Below are positions 29,960 through 40,241 of a stretch of DNA of 64,000 bases, in pieces. The stretch is from Chromatiales bacterium (GTDB lineage Bacteria > Pseudomonadota > Gammaproteobacteria > Chromatiales > Chromatiaceae), in NCBI GenBank assembly GCA_028284585.1, contig JANQRK010000040.1, positions 1 through 64,000 of the forward strand. Direction: 5' to 3'. A program made the translations under genes and the position numbers. Under the pieces are notes generated by a model that was not told the DNA's origin, did no database searches, and saw only the letters and a list, made by a program, of their open reading frames with translations. The stretch's first letter is position 1. Each line of letters starts with the position of its first letter.

Positions 29960-32716
29960 TCAGCCGCCCGCCCGTCGCCGTTCGATCTCGGTGGCGATGA
30001 GGATCGCCGCTTTAACCTCGCTGCAGTGCTCGCGGTTCATGATCTCGGCACGTGCCGCCTTCTCGTCCTTTTCGGTCTGAGCCAGCGCGAGGGCCAGCGC
30101 CGGCGGTACGTTGCGAAACAGCGCGGCCAGGTTGTCGGTGAGTACGACGCCCTCGGTGTACTTGCCGCCCTCCTTGCGTGCCGACAGCAGCATCTGGCGT
30201 TGCTCATCGGTCAGCTGGCGGAACCGTGCGATCTGCTCGACCTCGTCCTTCGGCATGACCAGGCACAGCCACCACTCGAGCATCGAGAGCATGCGCCGAC
30301 TCGCATCCGGGAAGTCGTCGAGGTTCTGGGTCGCGATCCAGTACCAGGCCCCGAACTTGCGCCACATCTTGGTGATCTTGATCACGTACGGCGCGAGCAG
30401 CGGGTTGGTCGTGATGATGTGGCCCTCGTCGGTGATTACCAGCGTCGGGCGGGCGTCATGCTGGCGCGCCTCGACCACGCCGTTGATGTGATTCATCAGC
30501 GCGATATAGGCCACCGTCAGCTGGTCCTCGTAGCCTTCGCGTTGGAGGATGCCCATGTCCAGATGGGTCACGTCGACGTCCGGCCAGCGGCCGCCTTCAC
30601 GGTTGAAGAAGTGCCCGGCGACCCCGGAGCAGAACAGCAGCAACGCATCGCCCATGTCCACGGCGCGTTCGCGCCGACGTGGATCCAAGGACTCGTCCTG
30701 GCCAGCCTGGCGCAGCGCCTCTGCAACGTCTTCGGTCAGCACCTGAGTACGTCCAGCGGCGCGCACCTGGCCAGCGGCTTCGAGGATCGCGCGGCGGATC
30801 ACGAGGCGATCTGCACGCGACATTCGGGCGTCTTCGCGCGCATCACCACCCGTGATCATGATCCGTGCGGCGATCTCCATCTCGCCGAGGAGGTCGCGGG
30901 CCTCGTCGAGGTCATTGGCCGGGTCGTCATCGTCGGACGTGGTGGCGTCGACGGCCTCAAGGTCGAGGCCGGTCAGGTTCGGATGGGTTTCCAGCAGTGA
31001 CAGCGCGCCGGCGAACGGTGGCAGGCTGACGTCGGCGTTGGGCTGCATCGCCACGCTGTGCACGGAAAGGTCATGGCTGCGCAGGTAGTCGCACATCAGG
31101 CCGAAACTGTTACCCGCCTCGATAAGGTAGACGCGCGGCCGCCAAACGGCCAGCGCCTGCATGATCAGGTAGACAAGTGTGGCGGACTTGCCGGCGCCGG
31201 TCGGCCCGACGATCAGCATGTGACCATTCTTCTTGCGGTCTTCCTTGTGCAGCGGATCGAAGCTCAGTGGCTCACCGCCGCGGTTCCAGAACAGCTGTCC
31301 CGGATGACCGGTACCACGGGAACGCCCGTACACCGGCAGCAGGCTGGTCAGGTGGGTTCCGAACATCAGTCGCGAGCGGCGGTGACTGCGGTCCAGTGCC
31401 GGGTCGTAGTTCATCGGCAGGTTGCGCAGCCAGGCGTCACAGGCTAGGAATTCCGACTCACGTCCGACGCTCTGCAGACCGTTCTGCAGCAGCAGGCTAT
31501 CGACATGATTGACCCGGCGCCGCAGTGCCGTGTTGTCCTCGGCACGTACGTAGAAACTCAGGTAGGTCGGGACCAGGCGGTCGCCGCGGGCCATCTGTAA
31601 CTCGACCTGCGACGCGTTCTCGTGCGCGAGCACTGCTTCGGCACCGTCACCGACCGAGGCGCGCTTGACGTTGGCGACGTGCGCACGCAACAGGTCCTGC
31701 GGTCGGCACACCATCGTCATTGCCATCACGGTGCCCACCGGGAGGTGGTCGAATACTGCGTAGACCTGGTCACCGACCGACCGCTCTGCGGTCAGCGCTC
31801 CGATCTCGGGTGCGCGGCGCAGCGCCTGTACCGACACGATGGTGTGCGGCAAGCCGTCGAGGTGCCACAGGTTCGCGTCTGTGTCCGAGCGCGGTACCGA
31901 GAGCGTCAGTAGCTCAGCGAAGTCGCGCCCGAACGGCAGATCCCGGTCGCCGGGGTAGGGTGCGATGTCGGCCAAGCGCGTGCTGTCGCCGTCGCAGATG
32001 GCCGGCCTGGGATTAAACCACTGTAGCAGCCAGTCATAGACATGCTCGCCACCGGCCAAACGCGATGACACGCCGGCGGCATCGAGCGAGGCCCGCAGGC
32101 GTCCAACCTGGTCGCGCAGTTGCTCCAGCGAGTCGCGCAGGGGTTGTTCCTCGCGCCGGAAGCGCCGGTAGATTACGAGGCGCGAGCGGCGCAGCTTGCC
32201 GCCCCATCGCCAGTTGGTGACTACGCTGTCGTCGAACACGCCGCCGGGGCGTGACGTCGCGGAAAGGTGTTCCTCCATCACCGCGAGCCAGTGCCTGGTC
32301 AGCGCGCTGTCGCGCAGTTCGGGGCGGGCATAGTCGCGCAGCGCCCTGCTGGTCTTACGCAGGTCGGTTTCGTCCTGCACATAGACCTGCACGACCCACG
32401 GCGAGGGGTCGATCTCGAGCACATTGGACAGCATGCCCAGCAACCCCTGGTGCAGCTCGGCCATGAAGCTTGGAGGACGCGCCTCACAACCGACCGGTGT
32501 GATCTCCAGTACCGCACCGACGCTGCGCCCGTCCTCGAGCAGGAAGGCCTGGTGGTCGGGCAGGTACTCGCACCATGGCAGCAGGTCGGTGAACGATGGC
32601 GGCAAGGTGTACTGATCGCGTGCGAGACGACGGCGTGTGACCCGACGACGAGGAATATTGGCCGAGGATGACGCCGCTGTTGTGGTCAGACCAAACAGTG
32701 AGAGCAGGTCCTTCAT
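29960..32716 (-). CDS. traC: Conjugative transfer ATPase, TIGR03744/TraC (VirB4-type)
   Basis: 918 aa; Walker A VGPTGAGKSATLVYL; PTLVITDEGHIITTNPLLAPYVIKITKMWRKFGAW. Confidence 0.92.
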   Translation of the reverse strand: MKDLLSLFGLTTTAASSSANIPRRRVTRRRLARDQYTLPPSFTDLLPWCEYLPDHQAFLLEDGRSVGAVLEITPVGCEARPPSFMAELHQGLLGMLSNVLEIDPSPWVVQVYVQDETDLRKTSRALRDYARPELRDSALTRHWLAVMEEHLSATSRPGGVFDDSVVTNWRWGGKLRRSRLVIYRRFRREEQPLRDSLEQLRDQVGRLRASLDAAGVSSRLAGGEHVYDWLLQWFNPRPAICDGDSTRLADIAPYPGDRDLPFGRDFAELLTLSVPRSDTDANLWHLDGLPHTIVSVQALRRAPEIGALTAERSVGDQVYAVFDHLPVGTVMAMTMVCRPQDLLRAHVANVKRASVGDGAEAVLAHENASQVELQMARGDRLVPTYLSFYVRAEDNTALRRRVNHVDSLLLQNGLQSVGRESEFLACDAWLRNLPMNYDPALDRSHRRSRLMFGTHLTSLLPVYGRSRGTGHPGQLFWNRGGEPLSFDPLHKEDRKKNGHMLIVGPTGAGKSATLVYLIMQALAVWRPRVYLIEAGNSFGLMCDYLRSHDLSVHSVAMQPNADVSLPPFAGALSLLETHPNLTGLDLEAVDATTSDDDDPANDLDEARDLLGEMEIAARIMITGGDAREDARMSRADRLVIRRAILEAAGQVRAAGRTQVLTEDVAEALRQAGQDESLDPRRRERAVDMGDALLLFCSGVAGHFFNREGGRWPDVDVTHLDMGILQREGYEDQLTVAYIALMNHINGVVEARQHDARPTLVITDEGHIITTNPLLAPYVIKITKMWRKFGAWYWIATQNLDDFPDASRRMLSMLEWWLCLVMPKDEVEQIARFRQLTDEQRQMLLSARKEGGKYTEGVVLTDNLAALFRNVPPALALALAQTEKDEKAARAEIMNREHCSEVKAAILIATEIERRRAGG

Positions 32717-33111
32717 GGCTGATAGACCTCGCCGGGCATCGCGTACTGATCGATCGCGTACATCGGGAATGCGGTGCTGTAGCCCGGTACCGGTGCACCC
32801 TCGGTGCTCAGGTGGGGAAACACGAACATCACCATCTGCGGGTTCGGCAGCAGCGGGAAGACCTGCTCGATCTCGTTGGCGGCCTGCTGGGTATAGTCAT
32901 GCAGATCCGCGGCGCCACGCGCGACGGGCCGATCCAGACCCTGGCGCTGTATAGACGCATCACGCGCTACGCCGGCGCTGTGCTGATGCTGTTGATAGAT
33001 CGCTGCCATGTCCGGCCCCTGCTGTGGGAGCACGTCTTCCTTGCTGGTTGCGCAGGCGGTCAGGCCCAGGGCTGCCGCGATAAGGGTCATTGGTCTAATC
33101 CAAATAGCCAT
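32713..33111 (-). CDS. ICE lipoprotein, TIGR03751-like
   Basis: MAIWIRPMTLIAAALGLTACATSKEDVLPQQGPDMAAIYQQH. Confidence 0.82.
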   Translation of the reverse strand: MAIWIRPMTLIAAALGLTACATSKEDVLPQQGPDMAAIYQQHQHSAGVARDASIQRQGLDRPVARGAADLHDYTQQAANEIEQVFPLLPNPQMVMFVFPHLSTEGAPVPGYSTAFPMYAIDQYAMPGEVYQP

Positions 33112-34522
33112 AGGCACCTCCAGGGCCGGCCAGGCGGGCGTGGTGATCGAGCCGGCGCCCGGCGGGGTCGTAATCGATCGGAAGGGTGACATCGAGGTGG
33201 ACGACCACCGGCTCGCCGGCGGCCACGAAGACGGCGTCGAAAGCGCTTGCCTGGCGCTCGGTCAGCCAGGCGCCAATCTCCTGGGCGCCGCCGGAGACGG
33301 TCTTACCGAGCACGTACTGCCCTTGGTCACCGGTGACAGTCGTGTTGGCCGTGCCTTCGTTGCTGACAGTGCTCGTGGTCTGTGATGCGGCGGCGGCTTC
33401 CGCGGCCGCCGACAATGCCGTGACGCCGATGCGTTGAGCCAAAAAGGTCGAGGCGTTCGTGATGCGTTCACCGCTGATGCACGGGACGCCGAAGCGATCG
33501 GAGATCCAGCCGAGGCCCTCCTGCTGTCGGTTGGCGCCCTGGTCGGTACTGCGCGATTTCTCGCCGAAGGTCTGCACACGACCGTCGTCGAACACGAAGG
33601 TTGCGGATTGGATGGTTCCGCGCACACACGACAACGTCCAGTCGCCGATGGCGAACCCCGACATCACCATGCCTTCAAGGCCCGGGATCTGGTGACCGTT
33701 GGCGGCGAGGTTGTCGGCACCAATCAACACCTTGAACGGCATCGGATCCTGCACCTGGCCGCCCACCGGGATGCGGCCGACCAGGGCGCTGAACGCCGTC
33801 GATTGTGTCAATGTCGCATTGGCAGGGATCGTATAGACCGGTTCGACCTGCGACTTGGCCGGCGTGGCCTTGCCATCACTGCCGGCGACTGCGCGCACAG
33901 GATTCGGGATTGGGTCAGCAAGCGTGTCGGGTTCGCGCGTCGTGCCACTGGCGTGCAGCAACGAGCCGCCGGCCAGCGACGCAAACGTCGGCTCACGGTC
34001 GGATGTGCCGGGGGCGGGTGCATCCAGCGCGTCGATCCAGTGGATTGCACCGGCGATGCCGCTGTCGCCATAGCCAAACCCCAGCGGCATGTCGGCCGGT
34101 GTCGGCGTGGTGGACTGGGTTTTCTCGCTCAAGGCAATTCGGCTGCGCAGCTTCTCGAGCTGTTGCGACAGCGCGGTCAGCGTTTGCTCGTCACGCCGAC
34201 CGGCGCGTTCGATGTCGTTGGCGAGTTCCGCGCGCACCTTGTCGGCCAGGCGCTTCTCCTGGTCCATCGCGGCGGCATTCTCCTCGCGCAGCTTCTGGTT
34301 TTCCTCGGTCAGGCGCCGGGTCTGGTCAACCATCTCCGCGACCTGGGCCGACAGCGAACGCACCGTATCGGCGGGTGTGTCGACGTCCGGTGCAGCGGCC
34401 GTGGGTAGCTCGTCCATCAGCTCCGGCTTGGGCCGGCGCTCGCCGCTCTTGACCGCGACGGCGACGGCAATCACGAGGACGATACCGCCGATGATCGGGA
34501 TCACCTGGTTCATTGTGATCAT
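33095..34522 (-). CDS. ICE conjugation protein, TIGR03752 (TraB/VirB10-like)
   Basis: MITMNQVIPIIGGIVLVIAVAVAVKS; coiled coil; ALVGRIPVGGQVQDPMPFKVLIGADNLAANG. Confidence 0.85.
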   Translation of the reverse strand: MITMNQVIPIIGGIVLVIAVAVAVKSGERRPKPELMDELPTAAAPDVDTPADTVRSLSAQVAEMVDQTRRLTEENQKLREENAAAMDQEKRLADKVRAELANDIERAGRRDEQTLTALSQQLEKLRSRIALSEKTQSTTPTPADMPLGFGYGDSGIAGAIHWIDALDAPAPGTSDREPTFASLAGGSLLHASGTTREPDTLADPIPNPVRAVAGSDGKATPAKSQVEPVYTIPANATLTQSTAFSALVGRIPVGGQVQDPMPFKVLIGADNLAANGHQIPGLEGMVMSGFAIGDWTLSCVRGTIQSATFVFDDGRVQTFGEKSRSTDQGANRQQEGLGWISDRFGVPCISGERITNASTFLAQRIGVTALSAAAEAAAASQTTSTVSNEGTANTTVTGDQGQYVLGKTVSGGAQEIGAWLTERQASAFDAVFVAAGEPVVVHLDVTLPIDYDPAGRRLDHHARLAGPGGAYGYLD

Positions 34523-35376
34523 CGCGTCACCTCCGCCTGCTTTGATACGAACGGCGCAAGGGCGGCTTCGGGTCTTTGGTCGGCGACCAGGTAGACCGTG
34601 GTGGTATCGGTCGGGTCGCCCGCTGCACCCAGGCGTGCATGCTGGAAGCTCGCTGCCCGCCACTGCCCACGCAGGTCGCGCGGATCGAGTGTCACTGGTT
34701 GGTCTAGGGTGTTGCGCAGCTTGATCGCCGCGAGCCACAGCGGACCGTAGGGACCATTGGCGCGCCAGGCTGCGACTGGTTGTGCGTCGATATGACCCCC
34801 ACGAACCAGGTCGATGGCACCATGCAACGGCAGGGGTGCACGCGCGATCGTCGCGGACTGTGGGACCAGGCGTGTGGGCGCGTACAGGGACTGTGCGGCG
34901 TGGCGCACCAGGTCAACGTAGCCAGTCGGTCTGTCGTTCGCCAGCGGCGTAAGTGAGTTTGTATTCGCGCCATTGCGTGTCGTCGACGCTGGGTCGGTCA
35001 GCACCTCGAGCGGTCCGCCGGCGGGAAAGCGCTGGTCGGCGGCCAGGTCCAGCAAGATCGACTGTCCGGCGTCTGGTTGAACGATCAGGCGCGTCGCCGC
35101 GAACGGTTGTTCCGCCTTCAGGTAGAGGTGATCGCCCAGTGCCTGCACGCGCAGGCCGGGTACTGGTCCGCCAAGCAGACCGCTGCGCAGCTGGGTGGCA
35201 CCGGGCAGGCGCACGGTGCGCTCGGTGTTCAGGCGGAGGTCAACGCGGATCGGTGAGCCGCGCCAGACCTGTTGCTCGGTCGCGTCGGCGACCGGGGTGG
35301 CGGGCGGCTCCTGTGCCACTGCCATGTCGGTGAGCGACAGCGCTGCCGAGAAGGTAAGAATACAAATGGCGACCAT
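34519..35376 (-). CDS. ICE conjugation protein, TIGR03749-like (TraK/VirB9-type)
   Basis: 285 aa; WRGSPIRVDLRLNTERTVRLPGATQLRSG; conserved locus order. Confidence 0.82.
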   Translation of the reverse strand: MVAICILTFSAALSLTDMAVAQEPPATPVADATEQQVWRGSPIRVDLRLNTERTVRLPGATQLRSGLLGGPVPGLRVQALGDHLYLKAEQPFAATRLIVQPDAGQSILLDLAADQRFPAGGPLEVLTDPASTTRNGANTNSLTPLANDRPTGYVDLVRHAAQSLYAPTRLVPQSATIARAPLPLHGAIDLVRGGHIDAQPVAAWRANGPYGPLWLAAIKLRNTLDQPVTLDPRDLRGQWRAASFQHARLGAAGDPTDTTTVYLVADQRPEAALAPFVSKQAEVTR

Positions 35377-35377
35377 G

Positions 35378-36025
35378 TTAGGAGTCCTCCTTGACCGGGC
35401 TTTCGATGCGGCTCGGTCCGGGCTCGGCGAAGCCGTCGATCGCCATGCCCCAGGGATTGAGTTCGCGGTCGACGTCGTAGCGCACGACGCGCAGCGGGTA
35501 GCGGATGCGCGTGTGCTTGACCGGCAGTCCGGCCACCGTCTCCTCGATCACCGCCTCGATCGTCACGGTCCAGGCGTTCGGCCCGACGGCCTGTACACGG
35601 CTGTCGTCGTATTGCGCACCCGGTGCCTCGTACAGAGCCCGCACGCGTCCGGTCAGCTCGCCCATGCGGCTGCGCGGGTCCATGTCGCGCAGCAGTTCGG
35701 CGCGAAAGGCCGGTGTCACGTACGCGGCAAAGCGGTACAGCTTGGCCGGGAAGTCCTCGGCGCCGTCCCGCGGCCAGCGGTTCAGTTGCTGCCACATGTA
35801 GTAGCCGAAGCCATAGACGTTCGGCTTCGGGATCTCGCCGACGCGTACAGTACTTCCGACAGACAGGTCCGGCGGGATGTGCAGCGTGATGTCACTCGGC
35901 GCGTTGGCCCAGCCGCGAAACGCGAAGGCCAAGCCGATCGCCAGCAGGATGATCACCAGCCATAGACTGACGATGTGGGCACGTGCGTTGTCGATCTCGT
36001 GACGGTAGCGGGACATGGCGGTCAT
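35378..36025 (-). CDS. ICE conjugation protein, TIGR03746-like
   Basis: 215 aa; MSRYRHEIDNARAHIVSLWLVIILLAIG..WGMAIDGFAEPGPSR. Confidence 0.82.
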   Translation of the reverse strand: MTAMSRYRHEIDNARAHIVSLWLVIILLAIGLAFAFRGWANAPSDITLHIPPDLSVGSTVRVGEIPKPNVYGFGYYMWQQLNRWPRDGAEDFPAKLYRFAAYVTPAFRAELLRDMDPRSRMGELTGRVRALYEAPGAQYDDSRVQAVGPNAWTVTIEAVIEETVAGLPVKHTRIRYPLRVVRYDVDRELNPWGMAIDGFAEPGPSRIESPVKEDS

Positions 36026-36417
36026 CCTCCCCCGCGGCTGCCGCGGTGGCGGGTGCGTCCCAGCGACCAGTACCCGCTGCGCAGCAGGAAGCGGTTGCCA
36101 CCGAACAGGCGCTGCATTAGCACGGCGAACTTCACCTGGTAGTGACCCATCGGGTGGCCGCGCTTGAGCCGGCGGAAGATCAGTGCGCCGATATAGATTC
36201 CGCCCATAAAGATGAAGCCGGTCAGCGCCAGCACGACGCTGCCGACGTCGATCGCCGCGGCGATCGCCAGGAGCAGCGGCAACATCACCAGCCCCGTGGT
36301 CAGCGCGACCAGCAGCAGCTCTGAGGTGGTTAGGCCCAGGATCGCGGGAGGTTCGCCGTCCACGCGGTCGGCGAGCACCCCGAAACCCTGTGTCGGTTCT
36401 TGTGGTTCCGACGACAT
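36022..36417 (-). CDS. ICE conjugation protein, TIGR03750-like
   Basis: MSSEPQEPTQGFGVLADRVDGEPPAILGLTTSELL; two TMs. Confidence 0.8.
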   Translation of the reverse strand: MSSEPQEPTQGFGVLADRVDGEPPAILGLTTSELLLVALTTGLVMLPLLLAIAAAIDVGSVVLALTGFIFMGGIYIGALIFRRLKRGHPMGHYQVKFAVLMQRLFGGNRFLLRSGYWSLGRTRHRGSRGGG

Positions 36418-36421
36418 GGCC

Positions 36422-36778
36422 TCAGATGACTCCGGTGGCCTGCGTGAGCGCATAGGTGCCGAACGCGATGCCGGCCGCCGACGCGAGGCCGATCTTGGCG
36501 ACATCGCCGACGGTGCCCTTGTTGGTCAGTACTTGGGTGACGGCCCAGATCATGCCGATCGCACCGATGACGAACAGCACCACGCCGACCACCAGGATGC
36601 CGACCTCGGAGGCATCTTCGAACACGCCCTCGAACCAGGCGATTGCGTCGTTGCTGCCGGGTGTCGTCGAGGGGGTCGGTGGTGCGGGCACGGCGGCCAG
36701 CGCCAGCCGCGGTGCGGCGACGTAGGCGGCCGCGAGAGCAGCCAGGGAAGTCCAGCGGTTTCCGAATCGGGACAACAT
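36422..36778 (-). CDS. ICE conjugation protein, TIGR03745-like
   Basis: MLSRFGNRWTSLAALAAAYVAAPRLALAAVPAPPTP; pilin-like small exported membrane protein. Confidence 0.78.
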   Translation of the reverse strand: MLSRFGNRWTSLAALAAAYVAAPRLALAAVPAPPTPSTTPGSNDAIAWFEGVFEDASEVGILVVGVVLFVIGAIGMIWAVTQVLTNKGTVGDVAKIGLASAAGIAFGTYALTQATGVI

Positions 36779-36846
36779 GGTTTCGATCCTCCGATCGTTG
36801 CGATAAACAACCCGCGGGCTCCGGCGCGGGCATCCGGTTACGAACA

Positions 36847-37077
36847 TCAGTTGACGACGTAGATAGCCACCGCGATCAGTGCCGAGGCGCGGATCCCTAT
36901 CCACAGCAGATCGAGTTCTGTCGCGCGGCCGTGGTAGAGCGACGATAAGGTGCGCGCGATCAGCCAGGCGGCGAAGACGAACACCAGCACCAGCACGATG
37001 CCGCCGATCAGCGTGTTCACGTCGCCGGGTGCGTGCCCGGTGGCAGCGGTGAACGCGGCCTGCTGAGTCGCGTTCAT
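36847..37077 (-). CDS. ICE conjugation protein, TIGR03758/DUF3262-like
   Basis: 76 aa; MNATQQAAFTAATGHAPGDVNTLIGGIVLVLVFVFAAW. Confidence 0.82.
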   Translation of the reverse strand: MNATQQAAFTAATGHAPGDVNTLIGGIVLVLVFVFAAWLIARTLSSLYHGRATELDLLWIGIRASALIAVAIYVVN

Positions 37078-37080
37078 GGG

Positions 37081-37380
37081 TTACCGCCGGTAGTCACCGC
37101 GCAATCGGTCGTAGCGTCGCGGCTCTGCCTGGTCGGCCGTTGCATGCTCGAGCACGCCTTCGCGCACTCGTCGGATATCGCGGCGCAGCCAGTCGTAACG
37201 GAAACGCACCCGCTCGGTCCGGTCGGCGCCGCTCTCGGCGGCGTCCACCAGCGGGGCCAGGGCTTCGAGTTCATGCGCCAGGCGAGCGAGCGCTTCGCGC
37301 TCCGCATCGGCGGCGGTCGCTGACCCGGTGGTGAGCAGTACCGCCAATACGGCGACGGAGATTGCAATGGGATAACGCAC
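37081..37380 (-). CDS. RAQPRD-family ICE protein
   Basis: 99 aa; signal peptide, EREALARLAHELEALAPLVDAAE..YDWLRRDIRRVREGV. Confidence 0.78.
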   Translation of the reverse strand: MRYPIAISVAVLAVLLTTGSATAADAEREALARLAHELEALAPLVDAAESGADRTERVRFRYDWLRRDIRRVREGVLEHATADQAEPRRYDRLRGDYRR

Positions 37381-37389
37381 GACGGTCTC

Positions 37390-38139
37390 CTACAGATACT
37401 TTTTGAACGAGGCCGCGGTGATCGCGACCAGCAGGCCGATCAGCGCGGCGAATGGGAGGATGGAAAACGCCGGGTGCACGCTGAACGGCAGCGACAGGTA
37501 GAGCACCCAGGCGGTGATGAACAATGGCCAGATCCAGCGCTTGGCGTGATGATAGAGATAGCTCGACTCGCGCCCGCCACCCCAGCGGCGCAGATCGCGC
37601 AGGACCAAGCCGTCCAGCGCACCGACCAATGTCGCCAGCACAAATGCGGGCATCGCCAGTGTGAGCACGGCCAAACGCACCGCGAAGACCTGGGTGATGG
37701 TCGCTGCGGCGACGATGAAGTCAGCGACCCAGATGTAGCCTGCATGGAGGCCCGCCTGCCACGTCGAGGCGTGGGCCGGTGGCGTGGTCGCGAGCCAGGC
37801 GATCGCGGATTCCACGCCGGTACGCCGCCACAGCCAGTGATAGGCGGTGTCGGCAAAGGCGCGTGCGTAGGCCGCGGTATCGGATACCAGCAGGGTCGCA
37901 CGAAGGTCACCCGACAAGTAACCGAGCTCGTCCGCGAGCATCCGCTCACTGTGGGCCGTACCTTCGTTGGGCCACCAGGTCAGCATGCCGATCCACTCGA
38001 TGAGGATCGAAAACAACAGTGCCACGAGCAGCCAGAAGAGCAGGCGAAAGATTGCGCGCAGCAGGCTGGGTGTGCCGTCGCTTGCCTGCTGACCGGCGTG
38101 CGCGCGGCGGTTCTGGACTTGGGCGGCACCGGCGCTCAT
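37390..38139 (-). CDS. ICE membrane protein, TIGR03747-like
   Basis: 249 aa; multiple TM segments; conserved position next to traD. Confidence 0.82.
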   Translation of the reverse strand: MSAGAAQVQNRRAHAGQQASDGTPSLLRAIFRLLFWLLVALLFSILIEWIGMLTWWPNEGTAHSERMLADELGYLSGDLRATLLVSDTAAYARAFADTAYHWLWRRTGVESAIAWLATTPPAHASTWQAGLHAGYIWVADFIVAAATITQVFAVRLAVLTLAMPAFVLATLVGALDGLVLRDLRRWGGGRESSYLYHHAKRWIWPLFITAWVLYLSLPFSVHPAFSILPFAALIGLLVAITAASFKKYL

Positions 38140-40241
38140 GCCACACCCACCCGCAGCAGCGACGTGGTCTGACTGTCGTCGAACCAGTGGTCGGCGGTGC
38201 GATAGCTCGCCGCCATCTGGCCAGCCAGGGCGTCGAGATCTGCCGGCATGTGCGGGTCATGCGACGCGTCGGGCAGCGGCATGCGCAGCTTCCATAGCCG
38301 TGCACCCTCAACCAAGGCGAAGGCTTGACCCTTGGGCAGGCTCATCACGTCGTTGTCCGAGATGATTGGCACTTCGGTGACGGTCAGGCGGTCCTCGTTG
38401 CGGGAGGAAAAGTCCACACCCGATCCCGGAGTCGACGAGTCGTTCACGCCGGAGACCTGCGTCAATGCATGGACCTCGACCCTGGGTAGCTGGTCGGTGA
38501 GCATCTGCGCGGTCGCCAGCTCTTTAACGCGCAGCATGATCAGCGTGTTGAAATTGCCCGCGACCTGGCCAGCCTTGGCCCGCGAGCCGACGCGGGCCTC
38601 GACGTCACTCCAGGTCTGGGTGTAGGCGGTGACCTGGAACCCGGCACCTCCGGCCTTGTTGATCATCGGGATGAACTCGTCGCCGATCAGCTCGTTGAAC
38701 TCATCGGCATGCAGGCAGATGCGCAGCTTCTGCGGTGCCTCGTCCAGCTTCGGCAGACCACCGTCCTCGCCGTGCTTGTAGAGATCGCCGGCGACCGAGA
38801 CGAGGTCGGCGAACATCGAGTTGCCCACCGCACCAGATACGGTGGTGTCCGACAGCGCGTCCAGGCCGACGTAGACGACTGAGCGGCTGCGGATCACCGA
38901 GCGCCAGTCGAAGATCGGGCGCGGATCCTCGGCATCGGTGTAGTCGGGGGAGATCAGCTCGGCGATCTTGCCGGTGGTCAGCTTCTCCATCAGCGGCCCG
39001 ACCGAGGACACGATCTTGTCGAAATAGGTGCGGTCGTACTTGAACGCGCCCATCAGACCCTCGAGCACCGGGTCGTAGAACTCGCCCGCGGAGACCCGGT
39101 CGCTCAGGAAGCGGAACACCGCGATCGCGTGCATGCCGCGGCCCTTGAGGTTGTGGGGCAGGTTGCGCTCGTTGAGATTGGCCTCGACGCCACCGATCCG
39201 TGCGGCCCAGTCGACGATGTCTTCGCGGACCAGGACGTGGCGCGCGTACTCGATGAACAACGGCTCTATGTCGTTGATGTGTCGGCATACCTGGGCGTAG
39301 TCGGGCCGCCGGCCAAGGTCGACCAGTGCGCGCGCGATGATGTTGACGAAGCGCCAGGCAAACTCTTTGAATGCTGCTGAGTTGCCCTCGGACGGCAGCT
39401 GGTTGGCGATACGTGTTGCGACCTCGGTTACCCGGCTGAAATTGCCGATCGCGTTGTAGCGTGCCGACAGCTCCGGGTAGCCGAGGTGAAACACGAACAG
39501 ATCGCGGCCGGCGCGCCGCGACTCGGCATACACCCGGCGCATCAGGTCGGCGTCCCCCTTGGGATCGAACACGATCACCGTGTCGCCACGGCGGATGTCC
39601 TGCGTGATCAGGATCTCGGCCAGGCGCGTCTTGCCGACGCGCGTGGTACCGAGCACCAGCGTGTGGCCGTTGCGCTCGTCGAGCGGCATCCAGACGTCCT
39701 GTTCCTCCGGCTCGACCGCGTGCAGCTGCGGTTTGCCACCGACCGGTGGGGCCGGGCGCAGCGGATTGAACAGCGTGTCGGCCGACGTCAAACGGTACAG
39801 CCAGCGCAGAGCGGACGAACGTTCCCAGGCGGGCTCGTTACGGCGTACCCAGCGCGAAAGCGCCGGGTCTTCGAGGTAGGTCCGCACCTCGGGCCGCAGC
39901 GTATCGCGCAGGCGTTGGGTGTGCTTCTGGCCCCAAGCGAAGCCACGTCCGAGAAACAGCCGACTTGGCGACCAGGGGATCTGGTCGGCGCGCATCCGGT
40001 AACGGGGTAGGGAGCGCATGTGGCGCTGGTATCGCAATACGCGCCAGGCCTGGTTCCCGCGGTGCCAGGCCAACCACCCAAACAGCAGCGCGGCACCGTA
40101 GGCCACACCCGGTGCCATGAACAGTGCCCAGGGGGCCAGCAGGCAGATCGCCATACCGATAGCGGCGGTACTGGCCGACCAGGCCTCGACCGGCGGGCGC
40201 AACAGAGCCTCGATCGGATGGACGCTCATTGTTCGATCCAC
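38136..40241 (-). CDS. traD: Conjugative coupling factor, TIGR03743/TraD
   Basis: 701 aa; GTTRVGKTRLAEILITQDIRRGDTVIVFDPKGDADLMRRVY. Confidence 0.92.
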   Translation of the reverse strand: MDRTMSVHPIEALLRPPVEAWSASTAAIGMAICLLAPWALFMAPGVAYGAALLFGWLAWHRGNQAWRVLRYQRHMRSLPRYRMRADQIPWSPSRLFLGRGFAWGQKHTQRLRDTLRPEVRTYLEDPALSRWVRRNEPAWERSSALRWLYRLTSADTLFNPLRPAPPVGGKPQLHAVEPEEQDVWMPLDERNGHTLVLGTTRVGKTRLAEILITQDIRRGDTVIVFDPKGDADLMRRVYAESRRAGRDLFVFHLGYPELSARYNAIGNFSRVTEVATRIANQLPSEGNSAAFKEFAWRFVNIIARALVDLGRRPDYAQVCRHINDIEPLFIEYARHVLVREDIVDWAARIGGVEANLNERNLPHNLKGRGMHAIAVFRFLSDRVSAGEFYDPVLEGLMGAFKYDRTYFDKIVSSVGPLMEKLTTGKIAELISPDYTDAEDPRPIFDWRSVIRSRSVVYVGLDALSDTTVSGAVGNSMFADLVSVAGDLYKHGEDGGLPKLDEAPQKLRICLHADEFNELIGDEFIPMINKAGGAGFQVTAYTQTWSDVEARVGSRAKAGQVAGNFNTLIMLRVKELATAQMLTDQLPRVEVHALTQVSGVNDSSTPGSGVDFSSRNEDRLTVTEVPIISDNDVMSLPKGQAFALVEGARLWKLRMPLPDASHDPHMPADLDALAGQMAASYRTADHWFDDSQTTSLLRVGVA

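Noticed and set aside
29882-31000. 372-aa + strand ORF, and similar long + strand ORFs at 27286-28392, 33434-34408 and 40642-41472
   Set aside because: All lie antisense to recognisable T4SS genes; composition reflects GC-rich shadow frames.
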